From DAIMZI01 sp036734025 (GTDB lineage: Bacteria; Pseudomonadota; Alphaproteobacteria; Rhizobiales; Rhodomicrobiaceae), in assembly GCA_036734025.1 (NCBI GenBank), contig DAIMZI010000004.1, positions 62,001 to 126,000 on the forward strand: 64,000 nt of DNA. The letters are read 5' to 3'. The notes beneath the pieces were generated by a model. The model was given only the letters and a program-made list of their open reading frames with translations, was not told the origin of the DNA and searched no databases. Positions within the stretch are counted from its first letter, which is position 1; each line of letters begins with the position of its first letter. This document shows, in pieces, positions 52,559 through 61,429 of the stretch. Both the position numbers and the translations under genes were made by a program.

Positions 52559-53157
52559 GCCGCCCTCCCGGGCGAAGCGCCCGCGCGCGTGCCTGATCCG
52601 CGCGGGCCCGCATCATCATTGCCTGAACCGGCAGCGGCCTGGTGATCGAGCCAGTGACCCATGGCCACATGGCCGCGCACGACGCGTGTCATGACCGATT
52701 TGACAGTGGCTCCGAAAATCTCGGCGACCTCGTCATAAGACAGGCCTTCGCCATAAACGAGCAGCATCGTTGCACGCTGCTGTGCCGGCAGGCTCGCAAT
52801 CATCTTGGCAAGCCCCTTGAAGCGTTCAGCAGCCTCGGGCGACGCCGCCGGCAGGGCAAAGCAACGCGGATCGGGGCGCTTTTGCGGCTGGGGCGACTGA
52901 GCGACATAATGCTTCAGCCACAGCGTATGCAGAACGCCATAGGCCCACAGCACCATTGATGTCTGGCCGCGTTCCTGATCGGCTCGCGCCAGCAACTCGC
53001 GCATGCATGCCCTGGTCAGCGATTCCGCAGCCCCCGGCGCGCCGGTCAGGGCCAGCGCGAATGCATGCAGGCGCGGGTATAGCCGTTCAAGTCTTTCAGG
53101 CAGGTTGGTGCCAGTCCGGGGTTGTGGTGCCATGACGCGCGCCCTCACTATTTGCAT
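52555..53157 (-). CDS. ECF-type RNA polymerase sigma factor
   Basis: A 200-residue sigma factor. Region 2 (about 20-90: LPERLERLYPRLHAFALALT, SLTRACMRELLARADQ) is divergent, but region 4 (about 115-170: ASLPAQQRATMLLVYGEGLS, YDEVAEIFGATVKSVMTRVV) is clear. The C-terminal 30 residues are Gly/Ala-rich. The ATG at 53157 and the ATG at 53133 (GAGGG eight bases upstream) are both possible starts. It is co-transcribed with the anti-sigma gene. Confidence 0.82.
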   Translation of the reverse strand: MQIVRARVMAPQPRTGTNLPERLERLYPRLHAFALALTGAPGAAESLTRACMRELLARADQERGQTSMVLWAYGVLHTLWLKHYVAQSPQPQKRPDPRCFALPAASPEAAERFKGLAKMIASLPAQQRATMLLVYGEGLSYDEVAEIFGATVKSVMTRVVRGHVAMGHWLDHQAAAGSGNDDAGPRGSGTRAGASPGRAA

Positions 53158-53721
53158 TCATGAGCAGTCGCGATCCCGCATCCGCTGCCCCCCCGAAGAC
53201 CCCCCGGGATGGGACATGACCGCAAGCCGGTTCTGCTATTGCTTTCGCAACCGTGAAGGAAAAGGGTTTAGATCTGGTGAAGACTGCGCGTGTGCCATGC
53301 ATTTTTGCAACTGACGCGCGGCTCGCCCCGGGCGCCGCCATCGCTCTGCCTTAATATTGGGCTATTTGAATAGATTATGGGTAGTTTGTGACGAATTGGG
53401 ACTTGAATAAATCGGGGCAGACAATTTGCCAGATTCTCGTTTGGCATGATCACAGCGCACAAAATGGTCGTGCCTTGCAGGGCTGGTTGTACCTTGCAGC
53501 CTGATCATGCCTTGCAGGGGTCATGCCTTGCAGGGTGGTCATGGAGATTACGCAATCCGCGCAGTGATATGGCAAGACTGGCAAGTCTCCGCCAAGGCGT
53601 GCTCAAAAGCCGCGCGACAGTATGTATATCAGCTATTCATTAAGGCCACGCAAGGGTTGTTGCTCGCATCTGGCCAGATAGTGCGACATTAATCCGTTGC
53701 AACCTTGACAGGAAGAAGACG
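53158..53721. other. 564-bp intergenic region with tandem repeats
   Basis: No gene is convincing here. It holds the upstream region of the sigma factor operon (minus strand) and of the methyltransferase-like gene (plus strand). At 53466-53535 there are four imperfect direct repeats of GGTCATGCCTTGCAGGG. Two G-rich tracts lie at about 53193-53214. No transcript signal could be assigned with confidence. Confidence 0.5.
53466..53535 (+). repeat. Four imperfect 17-bp direct repeats (core CCTTGCAG)
   Basis: Copies start at 53466 (GGTCGTGCCTTGCAGGG), 53485 (GGTTGTACCTTGCAGCC), 53503 (GATCATGCCTTGCAGGG) and 53519 (GGTCATGCCTTGCAGGG). Periods are 19, 18 and 16 bp and a partial fifth copy GGTCATGG follows at 53537. 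They lie about 190 bp before the methyltransferase-like gene. Spacing does not suit CRISPR; they could be regulator-binding repeats or slipped duplications. Confidence 0.9.
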
Positions 53722-54639
53722 ATGCAAAGACATGATGCGCACAACTTGCGTTTGCGCACTAGCGCCAGCGCGGTTCAGCCGGCGCATGCACCCTTCCGTG
53801 CGCTGCGCGACGTTACCGCCGACGCGCCTGATATTGCTCAGCCGGAAATCTCCCGGGAAATATCCCGAAAAGCCGAGCCCGCCAAGCGGCTGATCTCAGC
53901 CGGCGAGCGCACAGTGTCGGCAATCGCTTCTGCGCGCAAGGGACATCTGAACGGTTCGGCGATGCGTCGCAGTTATCTGCGCGCGCTGGTGCCGATCCAT
54001 GCAATGGTCGGCGATCGCCCCTATGAAAAGCTGCTGTTCAAAAAAAGTCGTCCCGAAACGGCCAACGGCTCAAGAGAGCATCTTCCAGGCGCCGAGCGCG
54101 CCGCAAGCGCGGTCGTCTATGACGGTCCGATCCATGCCTTTGTGCTCGACTGGGTCCTTTCCGGCCTCGCCAGCGATTTCCGCGGCTATGCCTTTGTCGA
54201 CTTTCGCGCCGGACGCGGACGGACGATGCTCTATGCCTCGATGCGCAATTTCGACCGGGTCGTGGGCTTTGAATATAGCCAGGAAAATCTCGACGACGCC
54301 AAGCTGAACATTTCCCAGTTTCCGCGCTCGCTGATGACCTGCCGTGATGTGGAATGCTGGCGCGGCGACGGCTCGGGCATCACGATCCCGGACCAGCCGC
54401 TTGTGCTGTTCTTCCCCAACGCCTATCGCGAGCGGTTCATGGCGCTTATCCTCAGCCATATCTCGGCGTCATACCGGCTGAATCCGCGGCGGATCTATGT
54501 GATTCTCGAAAATCCGTCCCGCGAGCCTCTGGCCGGGCAGGAGGATATCTTCCACGAGCACAAGCTGCCGGCCGCTGTGCGCCTCAAGCTGAAATTCTTT
54601 GCGCCTGTTGGGCTGTCGGTCTATCGCTCGCTCGTCTGA
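53722..54639 (+). CDS. Class I SAM-dependent methyltransferase-like protein
   Basis: A 305-residue cytoplasmic protein. The first 100 residues are Ala/Arg-rich and disordered-looking. A Rossmann methyltransferase-like fold follows: motif I YAFVDFRAGRGRTMLYA (about 152-168, replacing the usual DxGxGxG), an acidic loop RVVGFEYSQENLDDAKLNIS and a post-I strand PLVLFFPNAYRERFMALIL. The Ala in FRAGRGRT keeps the Gly pattern only partly. A good AGGAAG site precedes ATG 53722. Substrate unknown; SAM binding is uncertain. Confidence 0.6.
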   Translation: MQRHDAHNLRLRTSASAVQPAHAPFRALRDVTADAPDIAQPEISREISRKAEPAKRLISAGERTVSAIASARKGHLNGSAMRRSYLRALVPIHAMVGDRPYEKLLFKKSRPETANGSREHLPGAERAASAVVYDGPIHAFVLDWVLSGLASDFRGYAFVDFRAGRGRTMLYASMRNFDRVVGFEYSQENLDDAKLNISQFPRSLMTCRDVECWRGDGSGITIPDQPLVLFFPNAYRERFMALILSHISASYRLNPRRIYVILENPSREPLAGQEDIFHEHKLPAAVRLKLKFFAPVGLSVYRSLV

Positions 54640-54668
54640 AAGCCTGTAATCCGCCGAAGGCGGTTCAT

Positions 54669-54701
54669 GGCGGCGTATTGGCGGCGTATTGGCCGCGTAT
54701 T
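54669..54701 (+). repeat. Three 11-bp tandem repeats upstream of the VWA gene
   Basis: GGCGGCGTATT occurs at 54669-54679 and 54680-54690, then GGCCGCGTATT at 54691-54701, followed by a degenerate GGCCGCAGTTG. The unit length is about one helical turn, so any bound protein would see all copies on one face. It lies 53 bp before the VWA protein start. Confidence 0.85.
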
Positions 54702-54753
54702 GGCCGCAGTTGCGTGTTTTCCTTCTTTTGCCGGGGTAAAAAGGAGGCTCACC

Positions 54754-56133
54754 ATGCGAATGAACAAATGCCACCGGGAAAAAGGGCGTACTGCCGGCCA
54801 TCTGGCCTTGGGCGCCTTTGTCCTGAGCCTGACGACAGCGATATCCGGCCCGATCGTCTCCCCGGCGCACGCAACCGAAAAGCCCCCCGTCAGCCTGAGC
54901 GCCGAGCTCGCGCATACAGTGCTCAAGGAGGGTGAAAGCACAAAGACCTATCTGCGCATAAGTCTGGCCGGCGCCACAAGCCAGAACACCGCTGAGCGCA
55001 CGCCAGCCAACATTGCCATCGTCATCGATCGTTCAGGGTCAATGCGTGGAGAGCGTATCGCCGGTGCGAGGGAAGCCGCCAAACTGGCGCTCGGCCGTCT
55101 GCGCCCAGGCGACTTCGCCGCGCTCGTTGTCTTCAACAATCAGATCGGCGTGCCTATCGAGGCCAGTCCGGCCGACGACATTGCCAACTTCGACGCGATC
55201 ATCGACCGGCTCGACGCCATGGGCACGACGGCGCTTTATGGCGGCGTGGAGACAGGCGTCGATCAGGTGCTCCGCTATCTTGAGCCCCACCGTGTCAACC
55301 GGGTGATCCTGCTGTCGGATGGCCAGGCCAATGTCGGCCCGTCCTCTCCGCACGAGATTGCCGGGCTGGGGCGCAAAGCCGCCGGCGAGGGCATCTCCAT
55401 AACGACCATCGGACTAGGGCTCGATTATCATGAAGATCTGATGAGCCAGCTCGCGCTTGCAAGCGACGGCAACCATGCCTTTGTCGAACATCCCGATGAT
55501 CTGGTGAGGATCTTCGATCTGGAGTTTGGCGATGTGCTTTCGGTGGTCGCCCAGAATGCGCGCATCCAGATGAGCTTTCCTGATGGGATCAGACCGTTAC
55601 GGGCGCTTGGTCGCGAGGCAAAGATCGACGGCCAGACAGTCAGCCTCGATCTGCGCCAGATCTATGCAGGGCAGGAAAAATATCTGATGCTGGAGGTGGA
55701 AATCGACGCCTCAGCAGCACGCGGCGAGCCAGAAGCCGCGCACATCTCGGCTGAATTCGTCGATACGCTGACCCGCCAGCCGCAGCGCTTGGAGGCACGC
55801 CCGGTGCTTGCATTTTCCAGCGATGACGTCAGGATCAAAGCCGCGCGCAACCCCGATGTGCTGGCAGCCGCCGCAGCCCAGATCGCGACCTCGCAGAGCG
55901 AACTGGCCGTCTCGCTCCGCGACGCCGGCAAGGTGGAAGCAGCCGTGACGGTGTTGCGCGACAATGCCGCTTATCTCGCCGAGCAGGCCCGCGTCCTTGC
56001 AGCGCCCGAGTTGGACGCGATGGCTAAGGAGAATCTGGATGATGCAAACAGCGTGAGTGGCGCTGAATGGGATCGCCAGCGCAAGGACATGCGGGCGCGT
56101 CAGCATCGCGAGAAGACCCAGCAGGCTTATTGA
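54754..56133 (+). CDS. Secreted VWA-domain protein
   Basis: A 459-residue exported protein. A signal peptide (about 10-40) ends PAHA. An N-terminal beta domain (VSLSAELAHTVLKEGESTK) is followed by a VWA domain (about 88-270) with an intact MIDAS: NIAIVIDRSGSMRGER, then DAMGTTALYGGVETG and RVILLSDGQANVG. The C-terminal half is a beta region and a helical tail with QIATSQSELAVSLRDAGK. The ATG at 54754 is preceded by AGGAGG six bases upstream, which decides it over ATG 54667. It resembles the secreted VWA/Ca-activated chloride channel-like proteins; partner unknown. Confidence 0.87.
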   Translation: MRMNKCHREKGRTAGHLALGAFVLSLTTAISGPIVSPAHATEKPPVSLSAELAHTVLKEGESTKTYLRISLAGATSQNTAERTPANIAIVIDRSGSMRGERIAGAREAAKLALGRLRPGDFAALVVFNNQIGVPIEASPADDIANFDAIIDRLDAMGTTALYGGVETGVDQVLRYLEPHRVNRVILLSDGQANVGPSSPHEIAGLGRKAAGEGISITTIGLGLDYHEDLMSQLALASDGNHAFVEHPDDLVRIFDLEFGDVLSVVAQNARIQMSFPDGIRPLRALGREAKIDGQTVSLDLRQIYAGQEKYLMLEVEIDASAARGEPEAAHISAEFVDTLTRQPQRLEARPVLAFSSDDVRIKAARNPDVLAAAAAQIATSQSELAVSLRDAGKVEAAVTVLRDNAAYLAEQARVLAAPELDAMAKENLDDANSVSGAEWDRQRKDMRARQHREKTQQAY

Positions 56134-56272
56134 CGGAGCCTGCCGACGAGACCCGAAAGAAAGCCGCCCGCGCCGCCTTGGCGGAGCGGGCGCGCAGGGT
56201 CGATTTTCGCGATGGGAAAAGCAGGTTTCAATCAGGCTTGTCCGGCCCGCCAGCGTACAGACATGGTGCGTC

Positions 56273-57202
56273 TCATTCAAAATGAGTGCCCTTGCCCAGC
56301 GGAAAGCCGCGCAGGAATTCAGCGCCTGACATCGGCCGCTTGCCTGCACGCTGTACGCGCGTCAGACGCACCGCCTGGGTCCCGCAGGCAACCGTGAGCT
56401 GATTGTCAAGCAACTGGCCCGGCTCGCCATGTCCCTGGACGAAGACCGAGCGCAGCACCCTGATCCGCTCCGGCCGGCCACCGAGCAGCGCCTCGAACCA
56501 GGCGCCGGGATAAGGCGACATTGCCCTGATCCGGTTATGCACGTTCTCGCCGTGATCCTGCCACACGATACGCGCTTCGGCCTTGCCGATCTTCTTGGCG
56601 TAGGTGACGCCCTCTTTCGGCTGGCGGTGACAGCGCAGCTGGCCCATTTCCAGCCGCTCGAGGCCTGCCGCCATCAGCCGCGCACCAACCAGCGCCAGTT
56701 CGTCATGCAATTCGCCCGCCGTCATGTCCTGAGCGATCGCGACGCGCTCGCGCAGGCATACCGGACCGGTGTCGAGCCCCTCATCCATGCGCATGACACA
56801 CGCGCCGGTCTGCTTGTCGCCCGACATGATCGCGCGCTGAATCGGCGCAGCGCCCCGCCAGCGCGGCAGCAGCGAGGCATGCAGGTTCAGAAAGCCGAAT
56901 TCGGGAATATCAAGGATCGGCCGCGGCAGGACAACGCCATAGGCGACGACAATGCCGACCTGAACGCCAAGATCGGCCAGCGCCGCAACGGCTTCGGGCT
57001 GGCGCAGACTGGAGGGTGTGAAGACCGGTATTCCGGCCTCATCGGCAAAGCGGTGCACGGGAGATTTACGCATGCCCATGCCGCGCCCGGCCTCGCGGGG
57101 CGGCTGCGAATAGACGGCGGCAACGTCATGGCCGGCGCTGATGATTTCGCTCAGCGTCGGGACCGCGAAATCGGGCGTTCCCATGAAGACCAGTCGCAGC
57201 AT
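56273..57202 (-). CDS. fmt: Methionyl-tRNA formyltransferase
   Basis: A 309-residue enzyme formylating initiator Met-tRNA. LRLVFMGTPDFAVPTLSEII opens the formyl transferase domain. The catalytic signature FLNLHASLLPRWRGAAPIQR is near 100-119 and GACVMRMDEGLDTGPVC follows. The C-terminal OB-like domain (about 205-300) includes AMSPYPGAWFE. It lies 176 bp after def on the same strand, the usual def-fmt order. Confidence 0.97.
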   Translation of the reverse strand: MLRLVFMGTPDFAVPTLSEIISAGHDVAAVYSQPPREAGRGMGMRKSPVHRFADEAGIPVFTPSSLRQPEAVAALADLGVQVGIVVAYGVVLPRPILDIPEFGFLNLHASLLPRWRGAAPIQRAIMSGDKQTGACVMRMDEGLDTGPVCLRERVAIAQDMTAGELHDELALVGARLMAAGLERLEMGQLRCHRQPKEGVTYAKKIGKAEARIVWQDHGENVHNRIRAMSPYPGAWFEALLGGRPERIRVLRSVFVQGHGEPGQLLDNQLTVACGTQAVRLTRVQRAGKRPMSGAEFLRGFPLGKGTHFE

Positions 57203-57378
57203 CTATGATCCAGAGTTGATCCGCTCGGAGCGGACTTTGTGTGTGCTAAATTGTCAGGGTGCGATTAGACCGCCGATCCACCCCGACGATCAGCGAAGGC
57301 GCCACTGATACCACCGCGACTTGCATCCGCCCAGCCAAACCGCATTTGCAGTGGATGCATGTGAATAACAAAGCCGCC

Positions 57379-57897
57379 TCAGACGGCCTCGCCGGTCTTT
57401 TGCGCCTTGAGGAAACGCCTGATCAGCATATGGCGCTTCAGCCGCGTCAGATGATCAATGAACAATACGCCATCGAGATGATCGACCTCGTGCTGAACCA
57501 CCGTTGACAAGAGCCCCTCGCAGACGATTTCCTGCGCTCTGCCGTCACGATCGAGATAGCGCACACGGCACGATGCCGGCCGTTCGACCTCGGCGAACAG
57601 CTCGGGCAGGGACAGGCAGCCCTCCTCATGGGTGCGCCCCTCATCGCCGCGCTCGATGATCTCGGGATTGATCATGAAGAGCGGCGCCTTGGGCGCATCA
57701 TCGCGGGCAATATCCATCACCAGCGCCCGTCGCGATACGCCGACTTGCGGGGCGGCCAGACCGATACCCGGCGCATCGTACATGGTCTCCAGCATGTCAT
57801 CGAGCAGCCGGCGCACGTCCTCGTCCACACGCTCGAAGGGGCGTGCCGGCTGGCGCAGGATCGGCGCTGGAAACTTGATGATTTCGAGAATGCTCAT
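57379..57897 (-). CDS. def: Peptide deformylase
   Basis: A 172-residue metalloenzyme that removes the formyl group from nascent proteins. The three motifs are intact: GIGLAAPQVG (about 45-54), EEGCLSLPE (about 91-99, metal Cys) and VQHEVDHLDGVLFIDHL (about 133-149, HExxH). Length is normal. It is followed by fmt. Confidence 0.97.
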   Translation of the reverse strand: MSILEIIKFPAPILRQPARPFERVDEDVRRLLDDMLETMYDAPGIGLAAPQVGVSRRALVMDIARDDAPKAPLFMINPEIIERGDEGRTHEEGCLSLPELFAEVERPASCRVRYLDRDGRAQEIVCEGLLSTVVQHEVDHLDGVLFIDHLTRLKRHMLIRRFLKAQKTGEAV

Positions 57898-57961
57898 AAC
57901 CGAATTAGATAGCGAGCGCAGGGGGCGAGGTCAAACCCGCGGCTCCTGTTTCATTCCGGTT

Positions 57962-58717
57962 TCATCGGCCCTGATCATCGCCCCGGCCGGGCTGTTCGCC
58001 AGCGCTTGCGTCCTTATTCATGATCGCCAGCGTAAGCGCAGCAAGTGCTGCGCCGATGAACTGGCAAATCACCATGCCGGCCAGAGCCTCAGGCGCGATA
58101 CCGACCGCGCTGCCAGTTATGGTGCGCGCCAGGCTCAGCGCGGGGTTGGCGGATGCAAGGCTGATCGTGATGAAGCCGGCGAGCGCCAGAGCGGCCCCTG
58201 CCCACAGCGCCAGCAGGGGCGTGGCACGCCGCTGCCCTCCCAGCATCACGACCACGATCAGCCAGGCGGCAAACACCTCCCCCAGCCAGATAGCGAACCC
58301 ACCGGCAGGCGCCGCGCCTGTCTGCACGCCGCCCATGTCCAGCATGGCATGGGCCAGCACGACGCCAGCCAGCGCGCCGACGCACTGAGCCGCCATTCGC
58401 GCGCCAGCCTCGATCGGGCCGGATCTGGCGCGCAGCATCATCGCAAAGCTCAACGCCGGGTTGAAATGGGCGCGCAGCCCCGCGCCAAAGGCAAAGATCG
58501 CCAGACCGAGCGCAGCGCCCATGAACAGCGCAACTGCGAGCCGCACGCCAAGCGGATCCGCGCCCGGCACACGCGCGGCCATCACCGCTGCGCCGATCAG
58601 CCCCGCGCTGATAAGTCCTGTGCCCAGAGCCTCGCGCGCCAGCATGCGCCAGCCGGGCAAGCCCCCTGCGGCCAATGCCTCGCTCGCCAGCCTGTCGCGC
58701 AAGCCAGCCCTACCCAT
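57962..58717 (-). CDS. MIP/aquaporin-family channel
   Basis: A 251-residue membrane channel with six predicted membrane segments and two half-helix NPA motifs, HFNPALSFAMMLRARSG (near 83) and ASANPALSLARTITG (near 186). Family-typical HFNPA and ANPA spacing is retained, and NPA-flanking Arg is present in the second (LAR). The N-terminal 23 residues are polar, so Met25 (58645) is an alternative start. Water or small neutral solute transport is likely; selectivity was not judged. It sits before a BtuF-like gene. Confidence 0.85.
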   Translation of the reverse strand: MGRAGLRDRLASEALAAGGLPGWRMLAREALGTGLISAGLIGAAVMAARVPGADPLGVRLAVALFMGAALGLAIFAFGAGLRAHFNPALSFAMMLRARSGPIEAGARMAAQCVGALAGVVLAHAMLDMGGVQTGAAPAGGFAIWLGEVFAAWLIVVVMLGGQRRATPLLALWAGAALALAGFITISLASANPALSLARTITGSAVGIAPEALAGMVICQFIGAALAALTLAIMNKDASAGEQPGRGDDQGR

Positions 58718-58765
58718 GTGTTTCGTAGGGCTTCATGCCATGCCCTCCCCCCCGCGCAGCCTTCT

Positions 58766-59698
58766 TCAGTGTGCCGCCATACCGGCAAAAGGCACAAAAC
58801 CGGTTCCCGCATGATTGAAATCCAGATCGCCGGGATGAAGGATCTGCGCCAGGATCTCGAGGCTTTCGACGAGGCGTGGGCCGGGCCTGTTGAAATATTG
58901 ATTGCCATCGGCAACGAAAACGCGGCCCGAGCGAACCGCGCTAAGCTCTGACCAGCCGGGACGCGACGCCAGAGCCGCCATCTCGCGCAGGCTGCGAGCG
59001 ATGTCGAAGCCACACGGCGTGATCACGATCACATCCGGGTCGGCCTCGCGAAGCTGGTCCCATTCAAGCCACGGCGCATGATCGCCGGCCTTGGCAAAGA
59101 GACACTCGCCGCCCGCCAGCGTGATCAACTCGGGCATCCAGCCTCCCGCACCCATGAGCGGGTCGATCCATTCGATGCAGGCGACCCGCTGGCGCGGCGC
59201 GCCAAGCCTCATGACCGCCTGGTCTACCGCGTCAATACGCGCGCGCAAATCGGTGATCAGGGTTTCGCCCCGCGCCCCCACACCAAGCGCCTGCGCCACC
59301 TTCGCCATATCGGCCCAGACATCGCCAAGCGAATTGGGGCGCAGCGACACAACGCTCACTGGCCTGCCAGTCCAGTCGCACAAGGCGGCTTCCACATCCG
59401 CAAGGCTCGCGGCGCACACCTCGCACTGGTCCTGCGTGACGATCACATCCGGGCCAAGCTGCGCCAGCCTTTCAGCGAACACCCGGTAGACGGCCGTGCC
59501 CTCCTGGATGATCGCCTTGACCCTCTGGTCGATGTCATAGCTCGTGCCATCCAGAGGAAACTTGGGCTCGGTCAACGCCGGCAGGTCGGCTATGGCGGCT
59601 GGAAAGTCGCATTCGTGAGACCGGCCCACGAGCGCGCTTTGACAGCCCAGGGCACAGACGATTTCCGTCGCGCTGGGAATGAGGCTGACTATTCGCAT
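58766..59698 (-). CDS. BtuF-like cobalamin/iron-complex binding protein
   Basis: About 310 residues of the periplasmic-binding-protein fold of the FecB/BtuF type. RIVSLIPSATEIVCALGCQS, LVGRSHECDFP, LGPDVIVTQDQCEVCA, ALGVGARGETLITDLRARID, LGAPRQRVACIEWIDPLMGA and ADPDVIVITPCGFDIARS are the family pattern. No signal peptide is visible, so it may act in the cytoplasm or be a non-transport relative. The ATG at 59698 follows AGGGAG; the GTG at 59725 overlapping the upstream gene's stop is the alternative. No adjacent transporter genes are seen. Confidence 0.85.
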   Translation of the reverse strand: MRIVSLIPSATEIVCALGCQSALVGRSHECDFPAAIADLPALTEPKFPLDGTSYDIDQRVKAIIQEGTAVYRVFAERLAQLGPDVIVTQDQCEVCAASLADVEAALCDWTGRPVSVVSLRPNSLGDVWADMAKVAQALGVGARGETLITDLRARIDAVDQAVMRLGAPRQRVACIEWIDPLMGAGGWMPELITLAGGECLFAKAGDHAPWLEWDQLREADPDVIVITPCGFDIARSLREMAALASRPGWSELSAVRSGRVFVADGNQYFNRPGPRLVESLEILAQILHPGDLDFNHAGTGFVPFAGMAAH

Positions 59699-59721
59699 CG
59701 GTGCTGGCTCCCTGGCTGCGT

Positions 59722-60879
59722 TCACTTGAGGAACATCGGCTGCCCCTGAACGCGGGCGATGCGCGGCAGGTAGGCGCCGGCATCATAAAACGCCTCGACA
59801 TCGACCCGGCGCGCGCCCTGCGCGCTGATATCGGCGGGCTTGGTGGTGTAGACGCCATCCTCGATCGACATCATCAGGCCGCGCTTGCCCTCATCGAGCA
59901 GTTGCACCGCCATCGTGCCGAAATTGCGCCCCACCATCAGGTCCATGGCATCGGGCGCGCCGGCGCGCAGCAGATAAGCGAGGTTCTGGTTCATCACGTT
60001 GATGCCGGTCTGCTCCTTGATCACCGCGCCGACATCCTGGCCGATGCCGCCGAGCTTGCGATGGCCATATGCGTCGGCGGGGCCGCTCTGGACGATCTCC
60101 CCATCCTTGAAATGGGCCCCTTCAGAAACCACGACAATGGCATAGTTCGAGGCGTTGCGCGCGCGGTCTTCGGCCAGCAGGTGCGCGACCTTTTCACCGT
60201 CGAAAGGAACCTCTGCAATAAGCACTCGGTCAACGCCCGCCAGATAGCCGGTGATGAACGCGGATTCGCCCGAATTGCGGCCAAACATCTCAACGACCAT
60301 GATCCGCTCATGGCTGCCCGCAGGCGTGCGCAGACGGTTGATCAGCTCGACGCCGCGATTGACGCAGGTTGAAAAGCCGATGCAGTAATCGGTGCCGAAC
60401 ACATCATTGTCCATGGTCTTGGGGATGCACATCGTTGCCTGGCCTTCGCGGTGCAGGCGCGCGGCATAAGACAGCGTGTCGTCGCCGCCAATGGCAATCA
60501 GCACATCGAGCTTCAGATGCTCCAGCACCTTCAGCACGTGATCGGTCGCATCGATCTTTTCCTCGGGCGCCGATGTGGCATAGCGGGCCTGAAGGTGGGC
60601 GGGCAGGTCCTTGTGCGGCGTTGCCGAAGGCTTGGTGCGCGACGTGTGCAAGAAGGTGCCGCCGGTGCGCGCCACTTTACGTACCGCGGCAGGATCAAGC
60701 GCCAGCGTCCAATTTGCCAGCGTTTCGGGATCGCCAGGATCGATTGCTAGCGGTGCGGCCCAGCCACGGCGCAGACCCGTCACGCGCCAGCCGCGCGTGC
60801 TCGCTTCTTCCACCACGGCCTTGATCGCCGCGTTCAATCCTGGCACATCGCCGCCGCCGGTCAGAATTCCGAGATGCAT
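59722..60879 (-). CDS. 6-phosphofructokinase, PPi-type motifs
   Basis: A 385-residue phosphofructokinase. GILTGGGDVPGLNAAIK binds the phosphoryl donor. The motif AIGGDDTLSYA (about 129-139) has Asp where ATP-type enzymes have Gly, and CIPKTMDNDVFGTDYCIGF has Lys in the PGTIDND position; both are hallmarks of pyrophosphate-dependent enzymes. VVEMFGRNSGESAFITGYLA is the fructose-6-phosphate site. It catalyses the reversible fructose-6-phosphate/fructose-1,6-bisphosphate step. Its stop overlaps the possible GTG of the BtuF-like gene. Confidence 0.93.
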   Translation of the reverse strand: MHLGILTGGGDVPGLNAAIKAVVEEASTRGWRVTGLRRGWAAPLAIDPGDPETLANWTLALDPAAVRKVARTGGTFLHTSRTKPSATPHKDLPAHLQARYATSAPEEKIDATDHVLKVLEHLKLDVLIAIGGDDTLSYAARLHREGQATMCIPKTMDNDVFGTDYCIGFSTCVNRGVELINRLRTPAGSHERIMVVEMFGRNSGESAFITGYLAGVDRVLIAEVPFDGEKVAHLLAEDRARNASNYAIVVVSEGAHFKDGEIVQSGPADAYGHRKLGGIGQDVGAVIKEQTGINVMNQNLAYLLRAGAPDAMDLMVGRNFGTMAVQLLDEGKRGLMMSIEDGVYTTKPADISAQGARRVDVEAFYDAGAYLPRIARVQGQPMFLK

Positions 60880-61003
60880 TGTCTTCCCCGATGATTGTGT
60901 GGCAATAGTGAAGTGCCTTGGTCATAAAGCGAAATTGGCCTCATGCCAATGCGCAGGGATGGATCGAGGCGCGGCCCTAACGCTTCGCTGGTGTTCCGAA
61001 AAG

Positions 61004-61411
61004 ATGAGTCCCATCAACATACATATCGAATGCGATCTGGACCCCGACGAGTTTCTCGACATCCTCAGCCGATCGGGCCTGGGCGAACGCCGGCCTGTCG
61101 ATGACCGCGCGCGGATCGAGGCCATGTGCGCCAATGCAAATCTGATAATCGCCGCGCGTGAGGGCGCAGAGCTTGTCGGCATCTGTCGCTGCGTGACCGA
61201 TTTTGCCTATTTCTGCTATTGCAGCGATCTGGCAGTGGATCGGCGCATGCAGGGACGCGGCATCGGCACGAGGATGCTGAAGCTGGCAAAGGCAAGCATC
61301 CACCCGTCGGCCAAGCTCTATCTGGTTTCGGCTCCGGGCGCGATTTCCTATTACAAGCATATCGGCATGACGCATATCGAACAGTGCTACGCCATGCTGC
61401 CTCCAAACTGA
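61004..61411 (+). CDS. GNAT-family N-acetyltransferase
   Basis: A 135-residue acetyltransferase. The conserved A motif is in CYCSDLAVDRRMQGRGIGTR (about 76-95, R/QxxGxG/A), followed by MLKLAKASIHPSAKLYLVSA and AISYYKHIGMTHIEQCYAML, the B motif. The substrate is unknown. It lies 18 bp before the mesaconyl-CoA hydratase gene on the same strand. The ribosome-binding site is weak (AAAAG). Confidence 0.85.
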   Translation: MSPINIHIECDLDPDEFLDILSRSGLGERRPVDDRARIEAMCANANLIIAAREGAELVGICRCVTDFAYFCYCSDLAVDRRMQGRGIGTRMLKLAKASIHPSAKLYLVSAPGAISYYKHIGMTHIEQCYAMLPPN

Positions 61412-61429
61412 CAGATACGGGAGCATCCC

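Noticed and set aside
53466..53543. CRISPR or repeat-array origin
   Set aside because: Repeats are short, imperfect, overlapping at one junction, and lack unique spacers or cas genes.
56161..56206. Possible terminator after the VWA gene
   Set aside because: GC-rich hairpins can be drawn (GCCGCC/GGCGG), but no T-run follows on either strand.
57632..58951. Plus-strand frame opposite def and the aquaporin gene
   Set aside because: It covers the complement of two clear genes; its Arg/Ser/Pro-rich product looks like a shadow.
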